Assembly: GCA_002422425.1 (NCBI GenBank)
Contig: DIVG01000071.1
Span: 1-15,213 of the forward strand
Source of the DNA: Akkermansiaceae bacterium UBA6138
GTDB lineage: Bacteria > Verrucomicrobiota > Verrucomicrobiia > Verrucomicrobiales > DEV007
DNA length: 15,213 nucleotides
Direction: 5' to 3'
The notes under the pieces are model-generated. The model searched no databases. It was given only the letters and a program-made list of their open reading frames with translations, and was not told where the DNA came from. Of the stretch, positions 6,889 through 14,475 are shown in pieces; position 1 is the stretch's first letter, and every line of letters starts with the position of its first letter. Made by a program: the position numbers and the translations under genes.

Positions 6889-7977
6889 GTGCCCATTTTT
6901 TGTCTTGGAGTGAATCACAAAACGGCCCCGATTGAGATCCGGGAGCGTCTTGCTTTTGCCGAGAAGGCAGTGCCTCGGCATCTCGCCGAGATTTGCGGGA
7001 TAGACGAAATCTCTGAAGCGGTGGTTCTCTCGACCTGCAACCGGGTCGAGATCTACGGAGGAGCTGAGAACCCGGCCGCAGCTCTCGATAAGCTGGCAAA
7101 ATACCTCGTCGGGCATTTTGCGGTGGAGTCGGGGGAGGTCGAATTTTATCGGCATGAGGCGGCGGCGGCGGCGAATCATCTTTTTGAGGTGGCGAGTGGC
7201 CTTGATTCCATGGTTCTAGGCGAAACGGAAATTTTCGGACAGGTCAAGAAGGCCTACGCGACGGCGAAGACGGCGGGAACGACTGCCCGGCGAATGAACA
7301 AATTGTTCCAGCAGTCCTTCTCGGTGGGTAAGCTGGTCCGCTCAAGCACTCGCATTCAACAGGGTTCCACATCAATCGGCTCGGCGGCGGTCGATCTCGC
7401 GGAAAAAATCTTTGGTCAGCTCGGCGGTTGCCGGGTCATGATCATCGGGGCCGGCGAGATGAGCCGCACGACGGCGCAGAGTCTGCTCTCGCGCGGAGCG
7501 AAAAGTATTATCGTCTCGAATCGCAGCTTCGATAAGGCCGAGGAGCTGGCGGCGGAACTCAAGGGGCGGGCTGTTCGCTTCGATGACTGGGAGAGCTGTC
7601 TTGACGAGGTTGACATCATCATTTCCTCGACGTCGGCACCGCACGCGGTAGTGAGACACGAGATGATTCATCGTGTGATGGCGGAGCGTCGGGGGCACTC
7701 CCTTTTTCTTATCGATATCGCGGTGCCGCGGGATATCGAAAATGAGGTTAACAGGATCGATAATGTTTACCTCTACAATATCGATCAGCTCCAGCAGATC
7801 GCGTCCGAGGGCAAAGCGAGGCGGGAAAAGCAGATCGCCGTCTGTCGTGAGGTCATCAGTGCATTTCTCCGGGAAAAAGGGATTGAAGCTCTCGCCGGAT
7901 TGCCCGAAGGACGGCATGGCGACGAAACCGCCCGTATCCAGCCGGATACGGCGGCCCGCCCTCTTACGAATCCATGA
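6889..7977 (+). CDS. hemA: Glutamyl-tRNA reductase, C-terminally short
   Basis: Reduces glutamyl-tRNA(Glu) to glutamate-1-semialdehyde with NADPH, the committed step of C5-pathway tetrapyrrole synthesis. The catalytic domain has the nucleophile Cys50 in VVLSTCNRVEIYG (46-57) and the substrate-site segment SGLDSMVLGETEIFGQVK (103-120). The Rossmann domain begins at VMIIGAGEMS (183-192), and IDIAVPRDIE (275-284) is intact. Translation starts at GTG 6889, giving the standard N-terminus PIFCLGVNHKTAP; there is no alternative that keeps it. The protein ends at residue 362 whereas typical enzymes have about 415-430: after the spinal-helix region (about 300-330) only a polar tail follows and most of the dimerisation domain is missing. 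The tail is not frameshifted into a visible continuation, since hemC starts at once with an ATGA overlap. Chlamydial HemA proteins are also short. Confidence 0.95.
   Translation: MPIFCLGVNHKTAPIEIRERLAFAEKAVPRHLAEICGIDEISEAVVLSTCNRVEIYGGAENPAAALDKLAKYLVGHFAVESGEVEFYRHEAAAAANHLFEVASGLDSMVLGETEIFGQVKKAYATAKTAGTTARRMNKLFQQSFSVGKLVRSSTRIQQGSTSIGSAAVDLAEKIFGQLGGCRVMIIGAGEMSRTTAQSLLSRGAKSIIVSNRSFDKAEELAAELKGRAVRFDDWESCLDEVDIIISSTSAPHAVVRHEMIHRVMAERRGHSLFLIDIAVPRDIENEVNRIDNVYLYNIDQLQQIASEGKARREKQIAVCREVISAFLREKGIEALAGLPEGRHGDETARIQPDTAARPLTNP
7932..7951 (+). other. Perfect hairpin in the end of hemA, just before hemC
   Basis: CCGTATCC (7932-7939) and GGATACGG (7944-7951) form a perfect 8-bp stem with a 4-nt loop, ending 22 nt before the hemC ATG. 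There is no T-run, so it is not a terminator. Such a structure could influence translational coupling or mRNA processing between the two genes. It lies in the codons of the non-conserved HemA tail, so protein constraint there is weak. Confidence 0.55.
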
Positions 7978-8942
7978 GCCAACTTCTGATCCTAGGGACC
8001 CGGGGGAGCGACCTTGCTCTAGCCCAGGCGAATATGACCCGAGCCGCCCTCGCTGCCGTCGGGGTTGATTGTCGCCTCGAGGTGATACGCACGATAGGGG
8101 ATAAGCGCCCCGATCTGAAGTTGAGCGAGTTCAGCCAGGGGGACAATCCCGTCGTCGACAAAGGCATCTTCACCAAAGAGCTCGAGGAGGCGCTGCTGCG
8201 TCGCGAGATCGACTTCGCGGTGCACAGCCTCAAAGATGTCCCTACCGAGCTCGGGCCCCAGTTCGAGATCTGTGCGACTCTCCCGAGGGCCGATATCGCT
8301 GACGTGTTTCTGACGACTCAAGAGGGGCTGGGCGATGACCTGACTCTCTTGAATGGCAGAGTGATCGCCACCAGCGCGGTGCGACGTGCCCGCCAGCTGC
8401 GCTGGCTCTGCCCCGGAGTGGAGGTCGTCGACATCCGCGGGAATGTGCCGACCCGAATTCGCAAGATGATCGAGAGCGAAGAGTGGGATGCGATCCTGCT
8501 CGCCCGGGCCGGGATCGAGCGTCTCGGGATCTACGCGCCGGGGGAATCGAATTTTGATTTTGAAGGCACCATTGTCCACGCGCACGAACTCGACACCCGC
8601 GTCTTTCTCCCTGCGGCCGGTCAGGGTGCGGTGGGCATGGAGATTTTGAAAGACAACGTCGCGGCCCGCGAGGCGCTCGCTAAAATCAACGACGCGCCCA
8701 CCTTTTGCCGGGTCACGGCGGAGCGGGCCTTCCTCGGGCGTCTCAAGGCGGGCTGCCAGACGCCGGTGGGGGCGCACACCTGGTTCGAAGACGACGGCGC
8801 GACCCTCGCGATGGCCGTGCGTGTCTTTGATGAGAGCCACCCTGACGCTGAACCCTTTATCGCCGAGGTTCGGGGTGACGCGGCCGATCCCGCTTCCGTG
8901 GCGGATCTTCTGATGAATTTGAAATCCAAGCCCCTAACCTGA
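7974..8942 (+). CDS. hemC: Porphobilinogen deaminase (hydroxymethylbilane synthase)
   Basis: Condenses four porphobilinogen molecules into hydroxymethylbilane in the cytoplasm. The 322-residue protein has all family landmarks: LLILGTRGSDLALAQA (4-19) at the N-terminus, VHSLKDVP (83-90) with catalytic Asp88, the cofactor-contact segment SAVRRARQL (134-142) and DIRGNVPTRIRK (153-164), LPAAGQGAVGME (212-223), and Cys261 in LKAGCQTPVG, which carries the dipyrromethane cofactor. Length is normal. The ATG at 7974 overlaps the hemA stop in an ATGA, which suggests translational coupling. No Shine-Dalgarno is visible upstream. One base separates its stop from the next ATG. The first enzymes after HemA in the pathway, HemL and HemB, are not encoded here. 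Confidence 0.97.
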   Translation: MSQLLILGTRGSDLALAQANMTRAALAAVGVDCRLEVIRTIGDKRPDLKLSEFSQGDNPVVDKGIFTKELEEALLRREIDFAVHSLKDVPTELGPQFEICATLPRADIADVFLTTQEGLGDDLTLLNGRVIATSAVRRARQLRWLCPGVEVVDIRGNVPTRIRKMIESEEWDAILLARAGIERLGIYAPGESNFDFEGTIVHAHELDTRVFLPAAGQGAVGMEILKDNVAAREALAKINDAPTFCRVTAERAFLGRLKAGCQTPVGAHTWFEDDGATLAMAVRVFDESHPDAEPFIAEVRGDAADPASVADLLMNLKSKPLT

Positions 8943-8943
8943 C

Positions 8944-10485
8944 ATGAGCAAAAAAACAGGAATCTGCTACCTCGTCGGGGCGGGTCCGGGCGATCCGGGT
9001 CTGATGACGCTGCGCGGCAAGGAATGCATCGAGATAGCCGACGTCATCGTCTACGACTACCTTTCCAACGCCGAGTTTTTACAGTGGGCGAAACCCGGCG
9101 CGGAGAAGATCTACGCCGGCAAGAAGGCGAAGGACCACGCTATTCCGCAGGGCGGGATCAATCAGCTCCTTGTCGAGAAGGCGAAAGAGGGCAAGATCGT
9201 GACGAGGCTCAAGGGCGGCGATCCGCTCATCTTCGGGCGCGGGGGCGAAGAGGCCGAAGAACTCTACGACGCGGGCATTCCCTTCGAGTTTGTCCCCGGG
9301 ATCAGTTCGGCGATCGCCGGCCCGGCCTATGCGGGCATTCCCGTGACGCATCGCAGCCATTGTACGCAGCTCACTATTTTTACCGGACACGAGGATCCCA
9401 CGAAAGAGGAATCGTCGCTCGACTACGCCCAGATTGCGAAGGCTCCCGGCACGAAGGTGATGCTGATGGGTGTCGAGCGACTCCCCATTATCACTGCCGC
9501 GATACTTAAAGAAGGCGGTGACCCAAAACTGCCGGTGGCGCTCGTGCGATGGGCGACGACGGGGCAGCACCGCACCATCACGGGCACGCTCGCGACGATC
9601 GCGAAGGTGGCCGAGGAAGCCGATTTCAAAGCACCGGCCGTGGCGGTCTTCGGCACGGTCGTGAATTGCCGCAAGAAGCTGAACTGGTTCGAAAAACGTC
9701 CTCTTCGGGGAAAACGCGTCGTCGTAACCCGGACGCGGAATCAGGCCAGCGAGATGAGCCGTCGCCTCCGCGACCTCGGGGCAGATGTCCTCGAAATGCC
9801 GACGATACGGCTTGCGCCCTCACAGGGCGATGAGGCGAAGGAATTCGCCCGCCTCGTGATCGATGCTCATACTTATGACTGGCTCATCTTCACGAGTCCG
9901 AATGCGGTCGAGTATTTTTTCAATGCCTTTTACATGGCCCGCTCTGACGCTCGGGAACTGGGCGGAGCGCGTATCGCTGCGGTGGGCCCCGGGACTGCGG
10001 CCAAGCTCAGGGAGTATCACATCGGCACGGATCTGATGCCGAAAAAGCACGTCGCCGAAGCGCTCGCCGAAGCCTTCAAAACTGAGGTGGGTTCGATTGA
10101 GAATACGACGATGCTCTGGGTGCGGGCCAAGGGTGCCCGTGAAGTGCTCGCGGCGGAGCTTAGCGCAGCCGGGGTCATTCTCGACGAGGCGATTGCCTAT
10201 GAGACCGTCACTGAGACCGGGGACCCGACCGGCGCGGTAAAGCGGTTCAAGGAGGAGGGTGCGGATATCATTACTTTTACGAGCGCTTCGACGGTGGAGT
10301 GCTTCCTCGATCTCGGGCTGACCATTCCCGACGAAACCGCGATTGCGAGCATCGGTCCGGTGACCTCGGAAGCGCTTGTCGAAAACGGGTATGAGGCCGA
10401 CCTTGAGGCAAAGACCAGCGATATCCCGGGACTGGTCGCCGCAGTGGTTAAGCTGGCGAAAGAGAAGGCCTTCGGGGACGACTGA
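8944..10485 (+). CDS. cobA-hemD: CobA-HemD fusion: uroporphyrinogen-III C-methyltransferase / uroporphyrinogen-III synthase
   Basis: A 513-residue bifunctional enzyme. Residues 1-~250 are the SAM-dependent uroporphyrinogen-III methyltransferase: YLVGAGPGDPGLMTLRG (9-25), the VTRLKGGDPLIFGRGGEE stretch (86-103), the PGISSAIAGPAYAGIPVTHR stretch (118-137) and the C-terminal PAVAVFGTVV (231-240). Residues ~255-510 are the HemD synthase: GKRVVVTRTRNQASEMS (256-272), DWLIFTSPNAVEYFF (312-326), IAAVGPGTA (344-352) and DIITFTSASTVECF (441-454). The synthase closes hydroxymethylbilane to uroporphyrinogen III, and the methylase takes the same product to precorrin-2 for sirohaem or cobalamin. One polypeptide thus sits at the branch between haem and sirohaem. 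It is the last gene of the operon and is followed by a GC-rich hairpin. ATG start one base after hemC, with no ribosome site of its own. Confidence 0.95.
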   Translation: MSKKTGICYLVGAGPGDPGLMTLRGKECIEIADVIVYDYLSNAEFLQWAKPGAEKIYAGKKAKDHAIPQGGINQLLVEKAKEGKIVTRLKGGDPLIFGRGGEEAEELYDAGIPFEFVPGISSAIAGPAYAGIPVTHRSHCTQLTIFTGHEDPTKEESSLDYAQIAKAPGTKVMLMGVERLPIITAAILKEGGDPKLPVALVRWATTGQHRTITGTLATIAKVAEEADFKAPAVAVFGTVVNCRKKLNWFEKRPLRGKRVVVTRTRNQASEMSRRLRDLGADVLEMPTIRLAPSQGDEAKEFARLVIDAHTYDWLIFTSPNAVEYFFNAFYMARSDARELGGARIAAVGPGTAAKLREYHIGTDLMPKKHVAEALAEAFKTEVGSIENTTMLWVRAKGAREVLAAELSAAGVILDEAIAYETVTETGDPTGAVKRFKEEGADIITFTSASTVECFLDLGLTIPDETAIASIGPVTSEALVENGYEADLEAKTSDIPGLVAAVVKLAKEKAFGDD

Positions 10486-10495
10486 AACGGGGGCA

Positions 10496-10513
10496 GGCGG
10501 CGCGGTTGCCGCC
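10496..10513. terminator. GC-rich hairpin between convergent cobA-hemD and CHASE2 genes
   Basis: GGCGGC (10496-10501) and GCCGCC (10508-10513) form a perfect 6-bp all-GC stem with a 6-nt loop, centred in the 57-bp gap between two convergent genes. It could terminate or shield both transcripts. Neither side has an immediate T-run; a T6 occurs at 10554-10559 on the plus strand, already inside the opposite gene. Confidence 0.45.
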
Positions 10514-10542
10514 GGGGACTGGAGATGGAGATATGATCCCGA

Positions 10543-11907
10543 TTAAACGGAGCTTTTTTCAACAGTTTTGCCAACCGGGACGGCCAAGCCGGTTAGGACC
10601 ATCAGGGCGAAGAGGGACATCGCAACGAAAGGCGGGGTCCAGGTCAGGGTTGTCGAAAAGATAAGGACCTGCGCGGTAAAGAACGCGAGCAGCGCGACGA
10701 GGCTGAGGGGGAGAAACTTCCGGCGCGGCAGGGTGAAAACATACAGCGCGATGCTGAAGATGACGATGACGGAGAGCCAGCGAGCCCAGGAGGGCCACCA
10801 CTCAATATGCCGTCCACTCTGGATGACGGCCATGGCCCGCGCGAGGAGGGTCGTTTCCGAGAGAATTTCTCCCCGGGCTGTTGTGATACGCCGGTCGGCG
10901 GTGCGGTCAAAGCCGATCACGACAAGATTCTCTTTCAATGAATCGAATTTCGGCTGGTAGCTCGCAAGGATCCGCTTCGCGACTTCGTCCTCGGCTTCGC
11001 CGGTATAGGCGAGTTCGTCAACGGTGAGAGAGGTGAAATGAAAGGACTCCCGAAGGCTGCCGTCTGCGGCTCGGGAGGGACTTTTCATCGATGAGTTAAT
11101 TCCGCTTTGGGGCGGGACCGTCATCGTACCGTCGGCACCGATCGGGATGGAATAGACCTCACCGACTTCGATGGTTGGTTTGTGACCATCGAGTTTTACG
11201 ACAATTTTGTCGAGGGGAACCCCGGCATGATTGGCGACGGCGGCGAGAATGACGGAAGGAGCGACTTCGGTGCCCCGTTTCGCAATGAGGGGAACGCGGA
11301 TCGTCTTTTCATTGATGAGATTGCGGGAGGATTCAATGACCCGGAAGGCAGGCGTGCCGTTTTGGAGGATCTGGGGGTCGGGCGGGATGATGGTGCGGGA
11401 GAAGGCGGGAATGTCGGACGGGTCCCCCTCGACTTTAAGGGCAGGGAAGTTCAGCGGTGCGGCTTCCTGAGCCCGTTCGCCGTCGTTGGAGACCGTGGCG
11501 GCGACGGTGAGCTTTGGCAGCTGCATGGCCGCATCCTTCAGCGGGACGATGTCAGTCCGGTTGAGAACGAGGGTTTCGTCAAAGGTCGGGGTAGGGAGAA
11601 AAGCAACCGAGCGGGGATTCATCTTGCCGACAAAACCGAGGATGGTGGCGAAGTCGAGACGGGAGAGCCGTCCGTCGTCAGCCACTGTCTCGTCTTCTCC
11701 AATACGGAGTGGTTCGTATCCGTCATCGATACGAATCAGGGAGATTGCAGGATTTCTGACCGAGTCGCCGGCATTGCCGATACAGAATTCGAGCCAGAAG
11801 TCGTTCAACCCCGTGAGGGGGGTCGTTCTGGTAGCGTAGCGGTCCCATTCGCCGATTAAAACAAGGAGGCTACCGAAGATAACAAAGATAAGAAAGCGTG
11901 AACGCAT
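10543..11907 (-). CDS. CHASE2-domain membrane protein without an output domain
   Basis: Matches the architecture of the CHASE2 sensor: an N-terminal membrane helix (MRSRFLIFVIFGSLLVLIG), a ~350-residue domain outside the membrane, then three closely spaced helices. CHASE2-like points are GLNDFWLEF near the start and IGFDRTADRRITTARGEILS followed by LLARAMAVIQSGRHI just before the triple helices, comparable to the family's G-x-TA-x-G-x-x-D...TP-G...HA-x-x-x-x-I/L-x-G segment. Known CHASE2 proteins usually carry an adenylate cyclase, kinase or GGDEF domain after the third helix; here only about ten residues follow, so the protein has no visible cytoplasmic output. The preferred start is the ATG at 11907, giving 454 residues. 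The frame continues to a GTG at 11967 overlapping glgE by 10 bp, but that extension is a Pro-rich run with no family resemblance. The gene follows glgE by 50 bp on the same strand. The family call rests on architecture and a few motifs. Confidence 0.65.
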   Translation of the reverse strand: MRSRFLIFVIFGSLLVLIGEWDRYATRTTPLTGLNDFWLEFCIGNAGDSVRNPAISLIRIDDGYEPLRIGEDETVADDGRLSRLDFATILGFVGKMNPRSVAFLPTPTFDETLVLNRTDIVPLKDAAMQLPKLTVAATVSNDGERAQEAAPLNFPALKVEGDPSDIPAFSRTIIPPDPQILQNGTPAFRVIESSRNLINEKTIRVPLIAKRGTEVAPSVILAAVANHAGVPLDKIVVKLDGHKPTIEVGEVYSIPIGADGTMTVPPQSGINSSMKSPSRAADGSLRESFHFTSLTVDELAYTGEAEDEVAKRILASYQPKFDSLKENLVVIGFDRTADRRITTARGEILSETTLLARAMAVIQSGRHIEWWPSWARWLSVIVIFSIALYVFTLPRRKFLPLSLVALLAFFTAQVLIFSTTLTWTPPFVAMSLFALMVLTGLAVPVGKTVEKSSV

Positions 11908-11913
11908 AGAGAG

Positions 11914-11951
11914 CGGGGTCCAAGGGGGGTTCCGGGGGGGTGGGGAGGGGG
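11914..11951 (+). other. G-quadruplex motif at the glgE/CHASE2 junction
   Basis: Five G-runs of four to seven bases (11914-11917, 11924-11929, 11934-11940, 11942-11945, 11947-11951) are separated by loops of 6, 4, 1 and 1 nt. This satisfies the canonical four-run G-quadruplex pattern with runs of at least four G. It lies just upstream of the preferred CHASE2 ATG. The G-rich strand is the template strand for both flanking genes, so the mRNA here is C-rich. Confidence 0.75.
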
Positions 11952-11957
11952 TGGTAG

Positions 11958-13937
11958 TCACGCGCACGGTGGCGAACTTCTCACTTTTAACAGGTGGACT
12001 GGCTTGGTGCGCGGGTCAAGGGACACAAAGTTGGTGGATTCACGCCATGTGTAGACCTCCTCAAAGAGTACGTCCTCGACCTCGAACTCCTGATCGGGTG
12101 AAAGCCCCAGATCAGCGAGCGGGAGATGGAGGCTGGACTCCTGTCGCCTCTGAGAGTCAAGGTTGATAACCACGATGAGGCGATCCTGACCGTCGTCGGA
12201 CCATTTGTGAAAAGCGAGGATCTGGTCATTATCTGCCGGGATGAACTCAATATTCGCATAAGATTGCAGGGCGGGATTTTCTCGTCGCGCACGGTTTAGC
12301 CGCGCGATGAAAAGCTTGATATTGCCCGGTTTGTCCCAGTCACGCGCCTTAAGCTGGTATTTTTCGCTGTCGAGATATTCCTCGCGGCCCGGTAGGGGGG
12401 TGCCTTCGCAGAGTTCGTAGCCCGAGTAGATCCCCCACGAGGAAGAAAGGGTCGCGGCGAGGGCCGCGCGTATTTTAAACATCGCCGGGTTGGCGTGTTG
12501 GAGGTGATTGGGGAGAATATCGGGGGTGTTCGGCCAGAAGTTCGCCCGGAAGTAGTCCCGCATCGATGTCTTCGTGAGCTCGGTAACGTAGTCTCGCAAC
12601 TCAACGGCAGTCTCGCGCCAGGTAAAATAGGTGTAGCTTTGGGTGAAGCCTGCTTTGGCAAGTGTCTGCATCATCTTCGGCCGGGTGAAAGCCTCACTCA
12701 GGAAGATGACATCGGGATCGACGGAGTGGATTTCGCTGATAAGCCATTCCCAGAAGGCGACCGGTTTGGTGTGGGGATTATCAACACGAAAAACCCGAAC
12801 ACCTTTACCGACCCAGAAGAGAACGACATCGCGGAGCTCTTCCCAGAGTTCCTTCCAATCGTCACAGTGAAAATCGAGAGGGTAGATGTCCTGGTATTTT
12901 TTCGGAGGGTTTTCCGCATACTTGATCGAACCGTCAGGCCGCCGGTAAAACCATTCGGGATGATTCCGGACATAGGGATGGTCGGGCGAGCAGTTCAGGG
13001 CAAAATCGAGGGCGATCTCGATCCCGCGTGACCTTGCTTCGTTTAGGAGCCAGACGAAATCATCGATCGTTCCCAGGGCTGGTTCGACCGCGCGATGACC
13101 GCCCGCCTCACCCCCGATCGCCCAGGGTGAGCCGACGTCGCCGGGTTCGCAGCTGACAGCGTTGTTTTTTCCTTTACGATGGGAAACGCCGATGGGGTGA
13201 ATCGGCGGAAAATAGACAATGTCGAACCCCATCGCAGCGGCATCGTCGAGACGGGGGATACAGTCGCGGAAGGTCGAGTGCCGGTTCCCGAGTCCCTCGG
13301 CGCTGCGGGGAAAGAATTCATACCAGGCGGAAAAAGAGGAGAGTTTTGATTCGACGAGGACGGGAATGTACTCTTCTCCGGTGGTCGCGAGGCCGCGATT
13401 GGGCCAACGGGCGAGCATTGCCATGATCGCGGGGGTGCCGGTGAGGTCCGGGACTCCGGAAGGCGGCGTTTGCATCAGTTCAGTGGTGAGGTTTTCAATC
13501 GCGTTGGCGTCGTCGCTGGACCGGGCTGCCGCTGCACGAATCGCGGCATTGTTGAGGATTACCCGGCCCTCTTCGATCTCGGTGGAAAGGTCAGTCTGAC
13601 CGCCGTGGAGACGTCGCTCGAAATCGTGCCGCCAGGTGAGGAAATCGTCGCCCCAGGCGGTGATGGAAACTTCGTAACGCCCGCGCTCGGCGAATCCAAG
13701 GGAGGCGCTCCAGCGGTCGTTTTCGAGTGGCCGCATCGGGATCTCGTGCCAGTCAACGCTGCCAACGCGGCGCCATCGCAGCACGGCGACGACCTCGTCG
13801 TGCCCTTCTTTAAAAATATCGGCCTCGATGCGAAGCGGTTCCCCGATGACCCGCTTGGTCGGGTATTTCCCCCCCTCCACAAGGGGCGAAAGATTCGATA
13901 TGACGACGGTGGCAGGTCGGTTCGTAAAGGGAGGCAT
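11958..13937 (-). CDS. glgE: Alpha-1,4-glucan:maltose-1-phosphate maltosyltransferase GlgE (GH13_3)
   Basis: Extends alpha-1,4-glucan by transferring maltose from alpha-maltose-1-phosphate in the cytoplasm. The 659-residue protein has the family layout: N-terminal beta domain with VVISNLSPLVEGGKYPTKRV (11-30), a helical insert (about 115-190), and a TIM barrel from WYEFFPRS (205-212) with MGFDIVYFPPIHPIG (236-250) and HRKGKNN (253-259). Catalytic residues are nucleophile Asp386 (RVDNPHT), acid-base Glu415 (SEAFTRP) and transition-state Asp473 (NTPDILP), spaced as in Streptomyces GlgE (394, 423, 480). A C-terminal beta domain ends with EEVYTWRES. The long EYLDSEKYQLKARDWD segment (520-535) is typical. 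Start ATG at 13937 without a ribosome site. Partners that make its substrate or branch its product (TreS, maltokinase, GlgB) are not in this window. The next gene downstream is the CHASE2 protein. Confidence 0.95.
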   Translation of the reverse strand: MPPFTNRPATVVISNLSPLVEGGKYPTKRVIGEPLRIEADIFKEGHDEVVAVLRWRRVGSVDWHEIPMRPLENDRWSASLGFAERGRYEVSITAWGDDFLTWRHDFERRLHGGQTDLSTEIEEGRVILNNAAIRAAAARSSDDANAIENLTTELMQTPPSGVPDLTGTPAIMAMLARWPNRGLATTGEEYIPVLVESKLSSFSAWYEFFPRSAEGLGNRHSTFRDCIPRLDDAAAMGFDIVYFPPIHPIGVSHRKGKNNAVSCEPGDVGSPWAIGGEAGGHRAVEPALGTIDDFVWLLNEARSRGIEIALDFALNCSPDHPYVRNHPEWFYRRPDGSIKYAENPPKKYQDIYPLDFHCDDWKELWEELRDVVLFWVGKGVRVFRVDNPHTKPVAFWEWLISEIHSVDPDVIFLSEAFTRPKMMQTLAKAGFTQSYTYFTWRETAVELRDYVTELTKTSMRDYFRANFWPNTPDILPNHLQHANPAMFKIRAALAATLSSSWGIYSGYELCEGTPLPGREEYLDSEKYQLKARDWDKPGNIKLFIARLNRARRENPALQSYANIEFIPADNDQILAFHKWSDDGQDRLIVVINLDSQRRQESSLHLPLADLGLSPDQEFEVEDVLFEEVYTWRESTNFVSLDPRTKPVHLLKVRSSPPCA

Positions 13938-14028
13938 GGGTGGAACGATCGGTAGACGGATTCGTCTTAACTAAAAGCCCAAGCGGCCCTTCGCCAAGCG
14001 GGATTTTCCCGGTGAGCGGGCGGCCTGG

Positions 14029-14409
14029 TCACTCCGAGATTCGCCGGCGCGATTGCTTGCGATCCGAGCGGACTCGTTTGATGAGGCGGACCCGGGCCTT
14101 TTCGGCACGCGAGGGTTTCCGTTTTTGATACCTCCGTCTCGCCCGGTCCCTTGCCGCAGCCAGTTTTTCCGCCTCGGCTTTTCTTTCGAAATATTCACAG
14201 AGTCGCTCGCGGGCGATGACCCGGTTTTTTTCGCGCGAGCGGGTTTCCTGGCAGGTGATCTCGTGGCCGCTCGGGAGGTGTTTAAGGTAGACGCACGAGG
14301 AGGTCTTGTTGATTTTTTGTCCCCCGCTTCCCGAGCCAAGGACAAATCGTTCCTCAAGATCCTCTTCGAAGATCTTCATTCGCTCCAGGCGTCGGTTGAG
14401 GGAATCCAT
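14029..14409 (-). CDS. MTRFR/ArfB-like peptidyl-tRNA hydrolase release factor (GGQ protein)
   Basis: A 126-residue class I release-factor-like protein: a stand-alone catalytic domain with the GGQ tripeptide at 29-31 in VLGSGSGGQKINKTSSCVYL (23-42), and no stop-codon recognition domains. The stretch LKHLPSGHEITCQETRSREK (42-61) resembles human MTRFR (C12orf65) more than E. coli ArfB. The C-terminus (88-126) is a strongly basic Arg/Lys tail, like the tail ArfB inserts into an empty mRNA channel. Expected role: hydrolysing peptidyl-tRNA on stalled ribosomes or split large subunits. Start is the ATG at 14409; an internal ATG at 14379 would remove ten residues. It lies 91 bp upstream of glgE on the same strand, with a small hairpin at 13999-14011 between them (CGGGA/TCCCG), and is divergent from the methyltransferase. 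Confidence 0.85.
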   Translation of the reverse strand: MDSLNRRLERMKIFEEDLEERFVLGSGSGGQKINKTSSCVYLKHLPSGHEITCQETRSREKNRVIARERLCEYFERKAEAEKLAAARDRARRRYQKRKPSRAEKARVRLIKRVRSDRKQSRRRISE

Positions 14410-14475
14410 GCTCAGGTGAAGATAGACCCTTCGGCGGGAGATGAAACGAGAGCTTTTCCCTTCGTTGCCTTTTCC

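Noticed and set aside
7744..8068. 108-codon plus-strand frame across the hemA-hemC junction
   Set aside because: It is out of frame with two well-conserved enzymes and has no homology I can recognise; it is not the missing HemA dimerisation domain.
10554..10559. T6 run as the tail of a terminator for cobA-hemD
   Set aside because: It lies 40 bp after the GC hairpin and inside the opposite coding region; the only adjacent stem is three base pairs.
13979..14001. Direct repeat of CCAAGCGG (13979-13986 and 13994-14001) between the release factor and glgE
   Set aside because: Two 8-bp copies in a short GC-rich gap, without further copies or a clear promoter, are too weak to call a regulatory site.
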